The position numbers and the translations under genes were made by a program. Shown here in pieces: positions 55,396 through 63,255 of a stretch of DNA of 64,000 nt (position 1 is its first letter; the number at the start of each line of letters is the position of its first letter). Source of the stretch: Myxococcota bacterium (GTDB lineage Bacteria > Myxococcota_A > UBA9160 > UBA4427); assembly GCA_029243605.1 (NCBI GenBank), contig JAQWRT010000051.1, positions 1 through 64,000 on the forward strand, read 5' to 3'. The notes under the pieces were generated by a model. The model was given only the letters and a program-made list of their open reading frames with translations. It was not told the origin of the DNA and searched no databases.

Positions 55396-55418
55396 TAACG
55401 TAACGATCCGTATCGTTT
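55396..55418. promoter_or_regulatory. Operator site D of the ACGATACG regulon
   Basis: On the minus strand, 55416-55398 reads ACGATACGGATCGTTACGT: a full ACGATACG half-site with a weaker second half (six of eight bases). It lies in the 278-base gap between ipdA and the M48 protease gene, about 200 bases upstream of ipdA. Confidence 0.55.
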
Positions 55419-55473
55419 CTGTAAACCGGTGGAGCTCCCGAAGACGAGATCCTGACCCGGGCCAGGGGGGGGC

Positions 55474-56286
55474 TCAGCTCGCTTCCCGGTCCTCCGGGGG
55501 CCGCTGGCAATGGGGCTTCCGCCCCGCTTCCTGGGCCTGGGTGTAGAGGGCCTCGGCCCGGGCCATGCGCGCCTCGAGTTCGCCGATTCGGGTGCTGTGG
55601 GCGGGGTGGCTGGACATCCATTCCGGGGGCTGGCCCTTGGAAGCGGCCGCCATGTTGTGCCAGAGAACCACGGCCTGCTCGGGGTCGAAGCCGGCGGTGG
55701 CCATGAGATCGAGGCCCATGAGATCGGCTTCGCTCTCGTGAGTGCGACTGAAGGGGAGAAGCACGCCGAATTGGGCGCCCAGGCCCAGGGCGGCCAGGGT
55801 GGCGCGTCCGGCCGGGGTGCTCGAGTCGGTCATCGCCGAAGCCGCCAGCAGACCCGCCTGGGCGGCGAGCAACTGGGACATGCGTTCGTTGCCGTGGCTG
55901 GCCAGGACATGGGCGATCTCGTGACCGAGGATGGCGGCGAGTTGTCCCGGGGTCCGGGCGACCTCGAGGATTCCGCTGTGCACGCCGATCCGGCGACCCG
56001 GGACGGCGAACGCGTTGGCCGAGTCGTCCTCGAAGATCACCACCTCCCAGCCCGCGTTCCAGCCCGGCGGCAATTGCTCGATGAGCGCGGTGGCCACGCA
56101 GCCCACGTAGGCATCGAGGTGGACATCTTCGGAGATTGCTTTCTCCTGCTTGACCTGCTCGAAGGAGCGGCTCCCCATATCGGCGAGTTGGGCGTCGGGG
56201 AGGAGCTTGAGCTGGCTGCGGCCCAGGGGGGAGGTCGCGCAGGCGCTGGTCAGGAGCAGGGCAAAGAGGAATAGGCTGCGTCGCAT
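55474..56286 (-). CDS. M48-family metalloprotease lipoprotein (BepA/LoiP-like)
   Basis: A 270-residue M48 zinc protease. The start MRRSLFLFALLLTSACATS carries a lipobox (TSAC), so it is a probable lipoprotein in the periplasm. The catalytic HExxH is in AAILGHEIAHVLASHGNERM and the third metal ligand Glu is in SRTHESEADLMGLDLM. Similar proteases work in outer-membrane quality control, on misfolded LptD or BamA in E. coli. The late SSHPAHSTRIGELEARM motif is also typical. It is followed by a methyltransferase gene upstream on the same strand, 32 bases away. Confidence 0.9.
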   Translation of the reverse strand: MRRSLFLFALLLTSACATSPLGRSQLKLLPDAQLADMGSRSFEQVKQEKAISEDVHLDAYVGCVATALIEQLPPGWNAGWEVVIFEDDSANAFAVPGRRIGVHSGILEVARTPGQLAAILGHEIAHVLASHGNERMSQLLAAQAGLLAASAMTDSSTPAGRATLAALGLGAQFGVLLPFSRTHESEADLMGLDLMATAGFDPEQAVVLWHNMAAASKGQPPEWMSSHPAHSTRIGELEARMARAEALYTQAQEAGRKPHCQRPPEDREAS

Positions 56287-56318
56287 AAAGGAAAGAGCAG
56301 CGAAGCCAGCCTGGACTG

Positions 56319-57014
56319 TCAAGCCGGGCTCCGGGAGCCTGGCCGTCGCCCGAGGTGAACCGCATGCCGCAGGCCACCGCGGCCCGGGCGATGAATCTCG
56401 GTTTTCAGGCCCGCGGCCCGCATGCGCTGGTCGAATAGGCGATCTGGGGCCTCGGCCCAGACGGCCAGGAGTCCGCCCGGCGCCAGGGCGCCGCGGCAGG
56501 CCACCAGGGCCTGACTGCCGTAGAATGGATCCTTGTTCGGATCACTCGCCGAATGGGGCCCCTCGTAGAGATCGAGGAGGATGGCGTCGTAGGTCCCTTT
56601 CCGCTCGCCTCGGCAGGAGTCGGCGATGGCCTCGGAGACGTCGCCGAGTTGGAGGTGAACCCGGGGGTCCTCGAGGGCGCGATCGTTGATTTTCGCCAGG
56701 GCCCCCCGGCACCAGTCGGCCACGTGGGGGTTGAGTTCGACCACATCGACCTTGGCCTCCGAGGGCAAGTCCTTTAGGGCGGCGCGCAAGGTACATCCCA
56801 TCCCGAGCCCGCCGAGTAGAAGTCGCGGGGCGGAGAGACTCGCGAGGGCCTCGCAGGCGAGGGTGGCCAGGGCCAGTTCCGAGCGGTTGGCGTGGCTATT
56901 CATCAGGACGCGTCCCGCCACGGTGATTAGAAAATCGCCCTCACCCCTGCGGCGCAACTCGAGGGGGCCGGCTTCGGTCTCGACGCGCTCGAGGGTTTCC
57001 CAGGCATGCGCCAT
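56319..57014 (-). CDS. Spermidine synthase-like methyltransferase-fold protein
   Basis: A 231-residue Rossmann-fold protein of the spermidine-synthase-like group. The glycine loop is PRLLLGGLGMGCTLRAAL, the acidic ribose contact is VDVVELNPHVADWCRGAL and the later motif is YDAILLDLYEGPHSAS. The polyamine-synthase N-terminal beta domain is shortened, so true spermidine synthase activity is doubtful. It lies 38 bases after recQ, on the same strand. Confidence 0.8.
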   Translation of the reverse strand: MAHAWETLERVETEAGPLELRRRGEGDFLITVAGRVLMNSHANRSELALATLACEALASLSAPRLLLGGLGMGCTLRAALKDLPSEAKVDVVELNPHVADWCRGALAKINDRALEDPRVHLQLGDVSEAIADSCRGERKGTYDAILLDLYEGPHSASDPNKDPFYGSQALVACRGALAPGGLLAVWAEAPDRLFDQRMRAAGLKTEIHRPGRGGLRHAVHLGRRPGSRSPA

Positions 57015-57052
57015 GGTTTCGCTCTCCTCGCTGTGCTTTCTAGCTTCGTCGC

Positions 57053-59044
57053 CTAACGGAAATGATCTCGGACGACGGCGAGCAGCCCGTCTCCGTAACG
57101 GGCGGCCTTGTTCGGCCCGATCCCGTTGGCGAGTTGCAGGGTCTCAAAATCTGCCGGCTGTAGCCGGGCGATGTCGCGTAGGGCGCGGTCGCTGGCGACC
57201 ACGTAGGGCGGGACGCCCTCGTCGCGGGCCACCTCGAGTCGGTGGGCCCGGAGTGCCTCGAAGAGTGCACCCTGGGCGGCATCGAGCTCGTCCTCGGGCG
57301 GGCTACTCCCTCGCCCTCGGGAGCGGCCGCTCGTTCGGCGCCCGGCCTCCTTGAGGGGCGGCAGCAAGAGCCGGGTCGGTCTTTCTCCCTTCATGGCGGC
57401 GATGCCGTCTTCGGTGAGGGCGGCCACGGGCCGGTCGCCACCGAAGAAATCGACCCAGCCCGCTGTGACGCAGCGGCGCAGGAGTCGGGTCAGCCAGTCG
57501 TCGCCGAATTCCGCGAGGACGCCGAAGGTGGTGGTTTGGTGGAGGCCCTGGCGTTCGAGGCGGGGATCCGCGACCCCCCGCAGGAGGGCCACGGCAGCGC
57601 TGAGTCCGAATTGGCCGTGGATTCGGGCGACCCCGGAAAGCGCTTTGCGGACGATCAAGCTGACGGCTTCGTCGTCGAAGTCCTGGCTCGCGTCGCCGCC
57701 GGCCTCGAAGTGGCGACAGACGTCGCAACGCCCGCAGCCCGCGAGGGTTTCGTCCTCGTCGTCGAAATAGCGGAGGATGGCGTCGTGCCGACAGCTACCT
57801 CCCTCGGCGAAACGCATCAACTCAAGGAAGAGGCTCCACTTGTGCTGAACCGCTTCGGGGCTGGGGATGGCGCCGGACGCGTCGCTCTCGATGAGGTGAC
57901 GGCGCCGGGGCATATCGCCGGGGGAAAGGATCATCAGGCCCACGGCATCCTGGCCATCGCGACCCGCACGCCCGACCTCCTGGTAGTAGGCCTCGATGGA
58001 GCCGGGGGGGGCGAGATGGATCACCGCGCGCACGTCGGCTCGGTCGATTCCCATTCCGAAGGCGTTGGTGGCGACGACCACCTCGACTCGGCCCTCGCTG
58101 AAGGCTCGGTGGGCGGATTCCCGGGCACCGGGTTCAAGCCCGGCGTGGTAGACACCCGTACGCCAGCCCCGGGCGGCCAGCCGGTCGGCTTCCTTCTCCG
58201 TGGCCTTGCGGGTGGGGGAGTAGATGATCGCCGCGCCCTCGGCGGTTCCCGGGGTGGCGAGGGTCTCGCCGAGTACGTCGTCGACCCAGGCGCTGCGCTG
58301 GGCCTGGCTGCTCACCTCCTTGACCCGGAGAGCGAGATTCGGGCGGGCAAAGCCGTGGATCAGTTGCCGGGTTTCGCTGGGCAGGCCCAGGCGTTCGATG
58401 ATCTCATCCCGGACCACGGGCGTGGCGGTGGCGGTGCAGGCCAGGACCCGGGCGTTGGGAAACCTTTTGAGGACCCGCCCGATCTGGAGATAATCCGGCC
58501 GGAAGTCGTGCCCCCATTCGCTGATGCAATGGGCCTCGTCGATGGCGATCAGGGGGCAATCGAGTTGTTCGAGCCGGGGGGCGAAATCCGGGACCGCGAA
58601 GCGTTCGGGCGCGACGTAGACCAGCTTATAACGCCCGGCCGAGAGGCCGTCGAGGCGCTTGCGCATCTCAGCCGACGTGAGGGTCGACGCGAGGAATGTG
58701 GCGGGAATGCCCAGGGCCTCGAGCGCCGCCACCTGATCGTGCATGAGTGAGACCAGGGGGGAGATGACCAGACTCGTCCCCTGGAGGAGGAGGCCGGGGA
58801 CCTGGTAGCTGAGACTTTTACCCCCGCCGGTGGGGGCGACCAGGAGCACCTGGCCCTCGTCGAGCAGGTGTTTGATGGCCTCGCGCTGGCCCGGTCGCCA
58901 GGCGTCCAGACCGAATCGATGGAGCGCTTCGTCGAGATCTGCCCCGGAGGGTCGGTGTTCGTCGTCGGGGCGGGCGGACGAGGCTCGCCCCCGGCCGCTG
59001 GAGTTTCGGCTGCGATCGGCAGAAGTGGGGGTTTCGGAGGTCAT
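57053..59044 (-). CDS. recQ: RecQ-family ATP-dependent DNA helicase
   Basis: A 663-residue 3'-5' DNA helicase used in recombinational repair. Walker A is VLLVAPTGGGKSLSYQVPGL, the DEAH box is LIAIDEAHCISEWGHDFRPD, motif IV-VI includes IIYSPTRKATEKEADRLAAR and AYYQEVGRAGRDGQDAVGL, and the zinc-binding Cys cluster is GSCRHDAILRYF with LAGCGRCDVCRHF. The RQC winged helix is followed by an HRDC domain that ends in LQLANGIGPNKAARYGDGLL. The start at 59044 (MTSETPTSADRSRNSS) gives a short disordered leader. The MTase and M48 genes follow on the same strand. Confidence 0.93.
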   Translation of the reverse strand: MTSETPTSADRSRNSSGRGRASSARPDDEHRPSGADLDEALHRFGLDAWRPGQREAIKHLLDEGQVLLVAPTGGGKSLSYQVPGLLLQGTSLVISPLVSLMHDQVAALEALGIPATFLASTLTSAEMRKRLDGLSAGRYKLVYVAPERFAVPDFAPRLEQLDCPLIAIDEAHCISEWGHDFRPDYLQIGRVLKRFPNARVLACTATATPVVRDEIIERLGLPSETRQLIHGFARPNLALRVKEVSSQAQRSAWVDDVLGETLATPGTAEGAAIIYSPTRKATEKEADRLAARGWRTGVYHAGLEPGARESAHRAFSEGRVEVVVATNAFGMGIDRADVRAVIHLAPPGSIEAYYQEVGRAGRDGQDAVGLMILSPGDMPRRRHLIESDASGAIPSPEAVQHKWSLFLELMRFAEGGSCRHDAILRYFDDEDETLAGCGRCDVCRHFEAGGDASQDFDDEAVSLIVRKALSGVARIHGQFGLSAAVALLRGVADPRLERQGLHQTTTFGVLAEFGDDWLTRLLRRCVTAGWVDFFGGDRPVAALTEDGIAAMKGERPTRLLLPPLKEAGRRTSGRSRGRGSSPPEDELDAAQGALFEALRAHRLEVARDEGVPPYVVASDRALRDIARLQPADFETLQLANGIGPNKAARYGDGLLAVVRDHFR

Positions 59045-59184
59045 GAAGTGTCCGGTGGAGGGGGCCCGAACACCCGTAGCAGAAGCCGCCCCGCAGCGGC
59101 ATCGAAAACTCTGGGGCACACTGGCAAACCCGCTCGGTTGGCTGGGTGGGGAGCGGCGCCGGCAATGATGGAGGGAGTGAAACG

Positions 59185-59595
59185 ATGGTGGAAATCACGG
59201 TGGATTACCAGGGCAACCTGCGTACCCAGGCTCTCCACGGCCCGTCCGGGGACCGCATCGAGACCGATGCGCCCGTGGATAACCACGGCAAGGGCGAGCG
59301 CTTTTCTCCGACGGATCTCGTGGCCGCCGCCGTGGGCAGTTGCATGCTCACGGTGATGGGCATCGTCGCCGAGCGGCACGGCTGGGCCTTGGCCGGGGCG
59401 CGCGCGCGAACCGAGAAACACATGGTGGAAGACCCGGTTCGCCGTATCGGAAGCCTCGGGGTCGAGCTCTGGTTTCCGGCCGGACTGCCCGAGGAGTCGC
59501 GAAAGCCCCTTTTGCGCGCCGCCCAGAGTTGTCCGGTGAAGCAGAGTCTGCATCCGGATATCGCCGTAGACGTGCGGGTGACCTGGGCCGAGTGA
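59185..59595 (+). CDS. OsmC-family peroxiredoxin-like protein
   Basis: A 136-residue OsmC/Ohr-fold protein. The two Cys expected of peroxide-reducing members are present in AAAVGSCMLTVMGIVAERHG and LRAAQSCPVKQSLHPD. It starts with MVEITVDYQGNLRTQALHGP. GAGGGAG lies about ten bases before the ATG at 59185. It is probably involved in detoxifying organic hydroperoxides. It is divergent from recQ and has no obvious operon partner. Confidence 0.88.
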   Translation: MVEITVDYQGNLRTQALHGPSGDRIETDAPVDNHGKGERFSPTDLVAAAVGSCMLTVMGIVAERHGWALAGARARTEKHMVEDPVRRIGSLGVELWFPAGLPEESRKPLLRAAQSCPVKQSLHPDIAVDVRVTWAE

Positions 59596-59635
59596 CCCCA
59601 CGCCGGGATTCGCGACGCCTTCCCCACGGGCCGAA

Positions 59636-59926
59636 TCAGGGCTTGGGAAAGACCGCGAGGCTGCTGTGGACGGCGATCGAGGCGAATACGCCCTCGGCGG
59701 TGTAGGGGTCGCTCTGGGCCACGGCCTCGGCCCCGGCAAAATCGTCGGCTTCGAAGACGATGACGCTGCCGCAGGGTTCCTCGTCCCGATCCCGTAGCGG
59801 GCCGGCGAAGACGATGCGTCCCGCAGCATCGAGTTTTTCGATGTGGGCGATATGCCGCTCGCGAACGGTTTTTCGAAGCTCGCTGCCCTGGGGGCCATCC
59901 TTGCCGATGTAGACGAAAAGGCTCAT
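59636..59926 (-). CDS. YciI-like protein
   Basis: A 96-residue single-domain YciI protein with a ferredoxin-like dimeric alpha/beta-barrel fold. The conserved His is in VRERHIAHIEKLDAAGRIVF and the Asp-Pro motif in AVAQSDPYTAEGVF. Members are often fused or next to ECF sigma factors or degradation enzymes, but their reactions are mostly unknown. It converges with the OsmC gene. AGGAGAG is seen upstream. Confidence 0.88.
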   Translation of the reverse strand: MSLFVYIGKDGPQGSELRKTVRERHIAHIEKLDAAGRIVFAGPLRDRDEEPCGSVIVFEADDFAGAEAVAQSDPYTAEGVFASIAVHSSLAVFPKP

Positions 59927-60044
59927 GGGGTATGTCTCTCCTCTGGTGGCCCGGTTGCTTCGAGGGCTAGGCGGACGGTTGGGGGTGGGTGTGCGGGTCG
60001 AGACCTTCGCACCCCTTCGCCGGGATCACAAATTGAAAAGCGAA

Positions 60045-60075
60045 GGGGCACCCTCCGACGTGCGGAGGGTGCCCC
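60045..60075 (-). terminator. Strong intrinsic terminator after amtB
   Basis: GGGGCACCCTCCG and its exact complement CGGAGGGTGCCCC form a 13-base stem with a 5-base loop. In the amtB direction it is followed by TTCGCTTTT. It lies about 50 bases after the amtB stop codon. Confidence 0.7.
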
Positions 60076-60123
60076 GACAAGAAAGCGGGCGAAGCCTCGG
60101 AAGGGCTCGCCCTGTCGCCTCGC

Positions 60124-61434
60124 CTAGGAAGGCGGACCGTACGCGGTTTCCGAGTGCTCGGAGAGATCGAGACCTTGGTGCTCGCTCTCGGCACCGACCC
60201 GGAGATCGCCCATGACTGCTTGCAGGACCTTGAGGATGACGAATGAGAGCCCCATGGCATAGACCCCGGTGAAGGCAACGCTGATGACCTGCTTCCAGAT
60301 TTGCGCTCCCCAGCTGACGCCGTCCTGAACCCCCCAGTTGGCGATGAAAAGGGCAGTGGCGATGGCGCCCCAGGCGCCGCCGATTCCGTGGACGCCGAAG
60401 ACGTCGAGGGAGTCGTCGTAGCCGAGCTTGGGTTTGATCAGGGTGACGGCCGCGTAGCAGAAGATCGAAGCGCCGATTCCGATGGCGATGGCGCCGCCGG
60501 GTCCGACGAATGCGCAGGCAGGTGTAATGGCGACGAGGCCGGCAACGGCACCCGTCGCGGCACCGAGTTGGGTGGGCTTGCCCCGGTGAACCCATTCGAT
60601 GAGAGCCCAGAAAAGCACGGCGGTGGCCGCGGCGGTTTGAGTGGTGAGGAAGGCGAGGGCCGCCGTTCCGTCCGCTGCCAAGGCGCTCCCCGCGTTGAAG
60701 CCGAACCAACCGACCCAGAGCAGGGCGGCACCGATCATCGTGTAGGGCAAGCTATTGGGCGGCATGGCTTCCTTGCCGTAGCCAAGGCGCGGGCCGAGTA
60801 GGAGGCAGGCCACCAGGGCCGAGAAACCGCTGGACATATGAACCACCAGCCCGCCGGCGAAATCGAGGGCGCCGAGTTGGGCACCGATCCAGCCTCCACC
60901 CCAGACCATGTGGGCGAGGGGGATATAGACGACGAAAAGCCAGATGGTGATGAAGGCGAGATAGGCGCTGAAGCGCATGCGCTCGGCAAAGGCGCCGAGC
61001 ATTAGGGCCGGCGTGATGATGGCGAACATGCCCTGAAAGATTACGAAGACATAGGTCGGGATGGTTCCTTCCACCGAGTCGGGTCCTATACCCGAGAGCA
61101 TGACCATGCTGAGATCACCGATGAAGCCGTTGCCCTCACCGAAGGCCAAGCTGTAGCCGCAAATGACCCAGAGTACGCCGATGAGGCCAGCGGCCATCAT
61201 GCACTGCATGAGAACCGAGAGGATATTTTTGACTCGAACCAGACCCCCGTAGAAGAGGGCGAGCCCGGGAAGGGTCATGAGCAGGACGAGGGCGGAAGAC
61301 GTCATGATCCACGCTGTGTCCCCTTTGTCGATCACGTCCTCGGCGAGGGCGACCCTGGGCAACGCTGTCAAGACTAGGGCCAAGGTGGCGAATAGGGGGG
61401 TGGACCAGAGTCGGCGGCACAGTCCAGTATTCAT
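60124..61434 (-). CDS. amtB: Ammonium transporter
   Basis: A 436-residue Amt/Rh-family ammonium channel. The signal peptide (TLALVLTALPRVALAEDV) is followed by about 11 membrane segments. The conserved pore features are AFAERMRFSAYLAFITIWLF, SLDVFGVHGIGGAWGAIATA (pore His), and WVGWFGFNAGSALAADGTAA. The length and C-terminus fit AmtB, which P-II proteins block when nitrogen is ample. AGGAGGAAAG precedes the ATG at 61434. No glnK is adjacent, unlike the common glnK-amtB operon; glnB lies about 48 kb away. Confidence 0.94.
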   Translation of the reverse strand: MNTGLCRRLWSTPLFATLALVLTALPRVALAEDVIDKGDTAWIMTSSALVLLMTLPGLALFYGGLVRVKNILSVLMQCMMAAGLIGVLWVICGYSLAFGEGNGFIGDLSMVMLSGIGPDSVEGTIPTYVFVIFQGMFAIITPALMLGAFAERMRFSAYLAFITIWLFVVYIPLAHMVWGGGWIGAQLGALDFAGGLVVHMSSGFSALVACLLLGPRLGYGKEAMPPNSLPYTMIGAALLWVGWFGFNAGSALAADGTAALAFLTTQTAAATAVLFWALIEWVHRGKPTQLGAATGAVAGLVAITPACAFVGPGGAIAIGIGASIFCYAAVTLIKPKLGYDDSLDVFGVHGIGGAWGAIATALFIANWGVQDGVSWGAQIWKQVISVAFTGVYAMGLSFVILKVLQAVMGDLRVGAESEHQGLDLSEHSETAYGPPS

Positions 61435-61458
61435 CGATACTTTCCTCCTGCGGCTCTG

Positions 61459-61480
61459 CATGCACGAGGCATGCACGAGG
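61459..61480. repeat. Tandem 11-base repeat in the amtB leader
   Basis: CATGCACGAGG occurs twice in direct succession, 25 to 46 bases before the amtB start codon. It contains TGCATGC palindromes. It may affect transcript stability or be a regulator site. Confidence 0.4.
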
Positions 61481-61591
61481 GCATTCCGTGTGTGGGTGAT
61501 GCAGCTCTCGTTCGGCGTGGCGGTTTAAGCATACACGCATGCGAGTAACTCCTGAAAGGGCGACCCGCTCGGAGAAGGCAGAACCCTGGCG

Positions 61592-61621
61592 CAGGTGTGC
61601 GCATTCACGCACAGGTGTGCG
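61592..61621. promoter_or_regulatory. Phased direct repeat upstream of amtB
   Basis: CAGGTGTGCG occurs at 61592-61601 and 61612-61621, so the copies are exactly 20 bases apart, about two helical turns. An inverted repeat GTGCG-cattca-CGCAC sits within. It lies about 160-190 bases upstream of amtB, where an activator could bind. It does not match the NtrC consensus. Confidence 0.35.
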
Positions 61622-61654
61622 GCGGATTGTGCGGAAACCGGCTCAAAACCCGGT

Positions 61655-62431
61655 TCAGAATATGGTGTAGCCGCCGTCGATCCGTAGGCTGTCGCCGGTG
61701 TGATAGCGAGAGGCATCGGAGGCGAGGTAGACCGCAACGCCCGCGAGATCTGCCGGCTCGCCCCAGCGTCGGGCGGGAATGCGACGAACGACGGTCTCGC
61801 TGAATTGAGCATTCTCCACGGCAGGCGCTGTCGCATCCGTGACGATCCATCCGGGCTGTACGGAGTTGACTTGAATGTCGTAGCGGGCGAGGCGTGCGGC
61901 GTATGAACGTACGAGTGATTCGACACCTCCCTTGCTCGCAGCGTAATGCGGCTGCATGGGCGTCCCGAAGATGGCGGAGATGGAGGAGATGGCGACGAGT
62001 TTTCCGCTGCCTTCACGTTCCGACATATGCTTCCCCCAGTGCTTAAAACAGAGGAAAACACCATCGAGATTGGTGGCGAGGATGCGACGGAAATCTTCGA
62101 GCTCGAGCTTCAAGGGATCGGCGGCATCCCCGAAGCCGGCGTTGGCGAACCCCGCATCGATTCGACCAAAGCGTTCAAGGGTTTTTGCGGTAGCCTGCTC
62201 GACGTCTTCCGGGGAAGATACGTCGCAGCGAAGGGTTTGGATTTCGCCGCCGGCCTCGGCGAGGGATTCGGCAGCTTGGGCGGTTGAGGCTTCGTCCCGT
62301 GCCCAGAGAGAGAGGTTTGCGCCAGCCTCGGCGAGCCCTCGGGCCAGCCCCAGGCCGATGCCACGGTTGCCTCCGGTGACCACGGCCACCTTGCCGGAGA
62401 GATCGAAGAGATTCTGGGTCTGGGTATTCAT
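61655..62431 (-). CDS. Short-chain dehydrogenase/reductase
   Basis: A 258-residue classical SDR. The cofactor motif is VAVVTGGNRGIGLGLARGLA, the catalytic Ser-Tyr-Lys lie in VAISSISAIFGTPMQPHYAA and the following SK, and the C-terminus ends in HTGDSLRIDGGYTIF. It is of the 3-oxoacyl-ACP reductase or gluconate dehydrogenase type with no clear substrate. It is monocistronic, with amtB 220 bases downstream. Confidence 0.85.
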   Translation of the reverse strand: MNTQTQNLFDLSGKVAVVTGGNRGIGLGLARGLAEAGANLSLWARDEASTAQAAESLAEAGGEIQTLRCDVSSPEDVEQATAKTLERFGRIDAGFANAGFGDAADPLKLELEDFRRILATNLDGVFLCFKHWGKHMSEREGSGKLVAISSISAIFGTPMQPHYAASKGGVESLVRSYAARLARYDIQVNSVQPGWIVTDATAPAVENAQFSETVVRRIPARRWGEPADLAGVAVYLASDASRYHTGDSLRIDGGYTIF

Positions 62432-62714
62432 GGCAGGGGCTCCTTGTTTGCGATGGGATGGTTCAGTCGTCCAGAGGGAAGACTATCACCCCTGGTTGAG
62501 GCCGCATGGAAGGGAATTCGTAGGATGGGTCTTCGGTTCGGAGGGAGGTGAGGCGCCAAAGCCTTCTCTCTGTCGGGCGAAGCCCTGGCAAGGCCAATAC
62601 GTTCGCATTCGGTGTTCCATGGGGGCGGCCCTTGGTCATTGATTCTGAGGTGGGTATCGTCTCGATCTGGGCCTGGAATGCTTTCCAGCGCCATTAAATA
62701 GAAGGACCGATGAG

Positions 62715-63119
62715 ATGAAGATGAAAGACGGCCGCTCGTTCTTGCTGATGCTCCTGCTGATGCTCTCTCCCGGATTGGCCTGCGTATCCCAGAGTTCGTG
62801 GACGCCGGCCGTGGATAAGGCGAATGACCCCAAGGCCAATACCCTTGCCCAGGATGAAGCCGAGTGCCGCCAACTGGCGAAGACCGGGGCGGCATCGACG
62901 AAGCAAGCGGCCGAGGGCGCCGCGGAAGGCGCTGCGGTGGGAGCGGTGGCTGGGGCCGTGATCGGGGCGATGGTGGGTGCTCCCGGAGTGGGAGCGGAGA
63001 TCGGCGCGACCGGTGGAGCGACTTCGACGGGGACGACCATGGCGCGGGATAGCAACGCGGATTTCAAGACTATCTTTTCGAATTGCTTGAAGGAACGCGG
63101 GCACCCGGTTCTCAACTGA
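62715..63119 (+). CDS. Glycine-zipper lipoprotein
   Basis: A 134-residue probable lipoprotein. The signal peptide and lipobox lie in FLLMLLLMLSPGLACVSQSS, with Cys after GLA. The mature part has a glycine-zipper transmembrane-like stretch, AAVGAVAGAVIGAMVGAPGV and on to GATGGA, as in SlyB/OmpA-associated outer-membrane proteins. The Cys in EAECRQLAKTG and in FSNCLKERGH may pair. It stands alone between the SDR and an amidase gene. Function unknown, probably envelope-related. Confidence 0.82.
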   Translation: MKMKDGRSFLLMLLLMLSPGLACVSQSSWTPAVDKANDPKANTLAQDEAECRQLAKTGAASTKQAAEGAAEGAAVGAVAGAVIGAMVGAPGVGAEIGATGGATSTGTTMARDSNADFKTIFSNCLKERGHPVLN

Positions 63120-63130
63120 GACCTTGGCAC

Positions 63131-63174
63131 CCGTCGCCTTGGCCCCTATTCGCCGTCGCCTTGGCCCCTATTCG
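63131..63174. repeat. Tandem 22-base direct repeat, two copies
   Basis: A 22-base unit, CCGTCGCCTTGGCCCCTATT plus CG, is present twice without a gap, just after the lipoprotein stop. The unit is non-coding. Copy-number slippage is likely. Confidence 0.6.
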
Positions 63175-63255
63175 CCATAGCCCTTAGCGCTATAGGACCG
63201 CGCGCTCTTTGGCGCTCCCCTCGTTCCGAAAAAGCTCTTCGTTCTCTCGAAGCCT

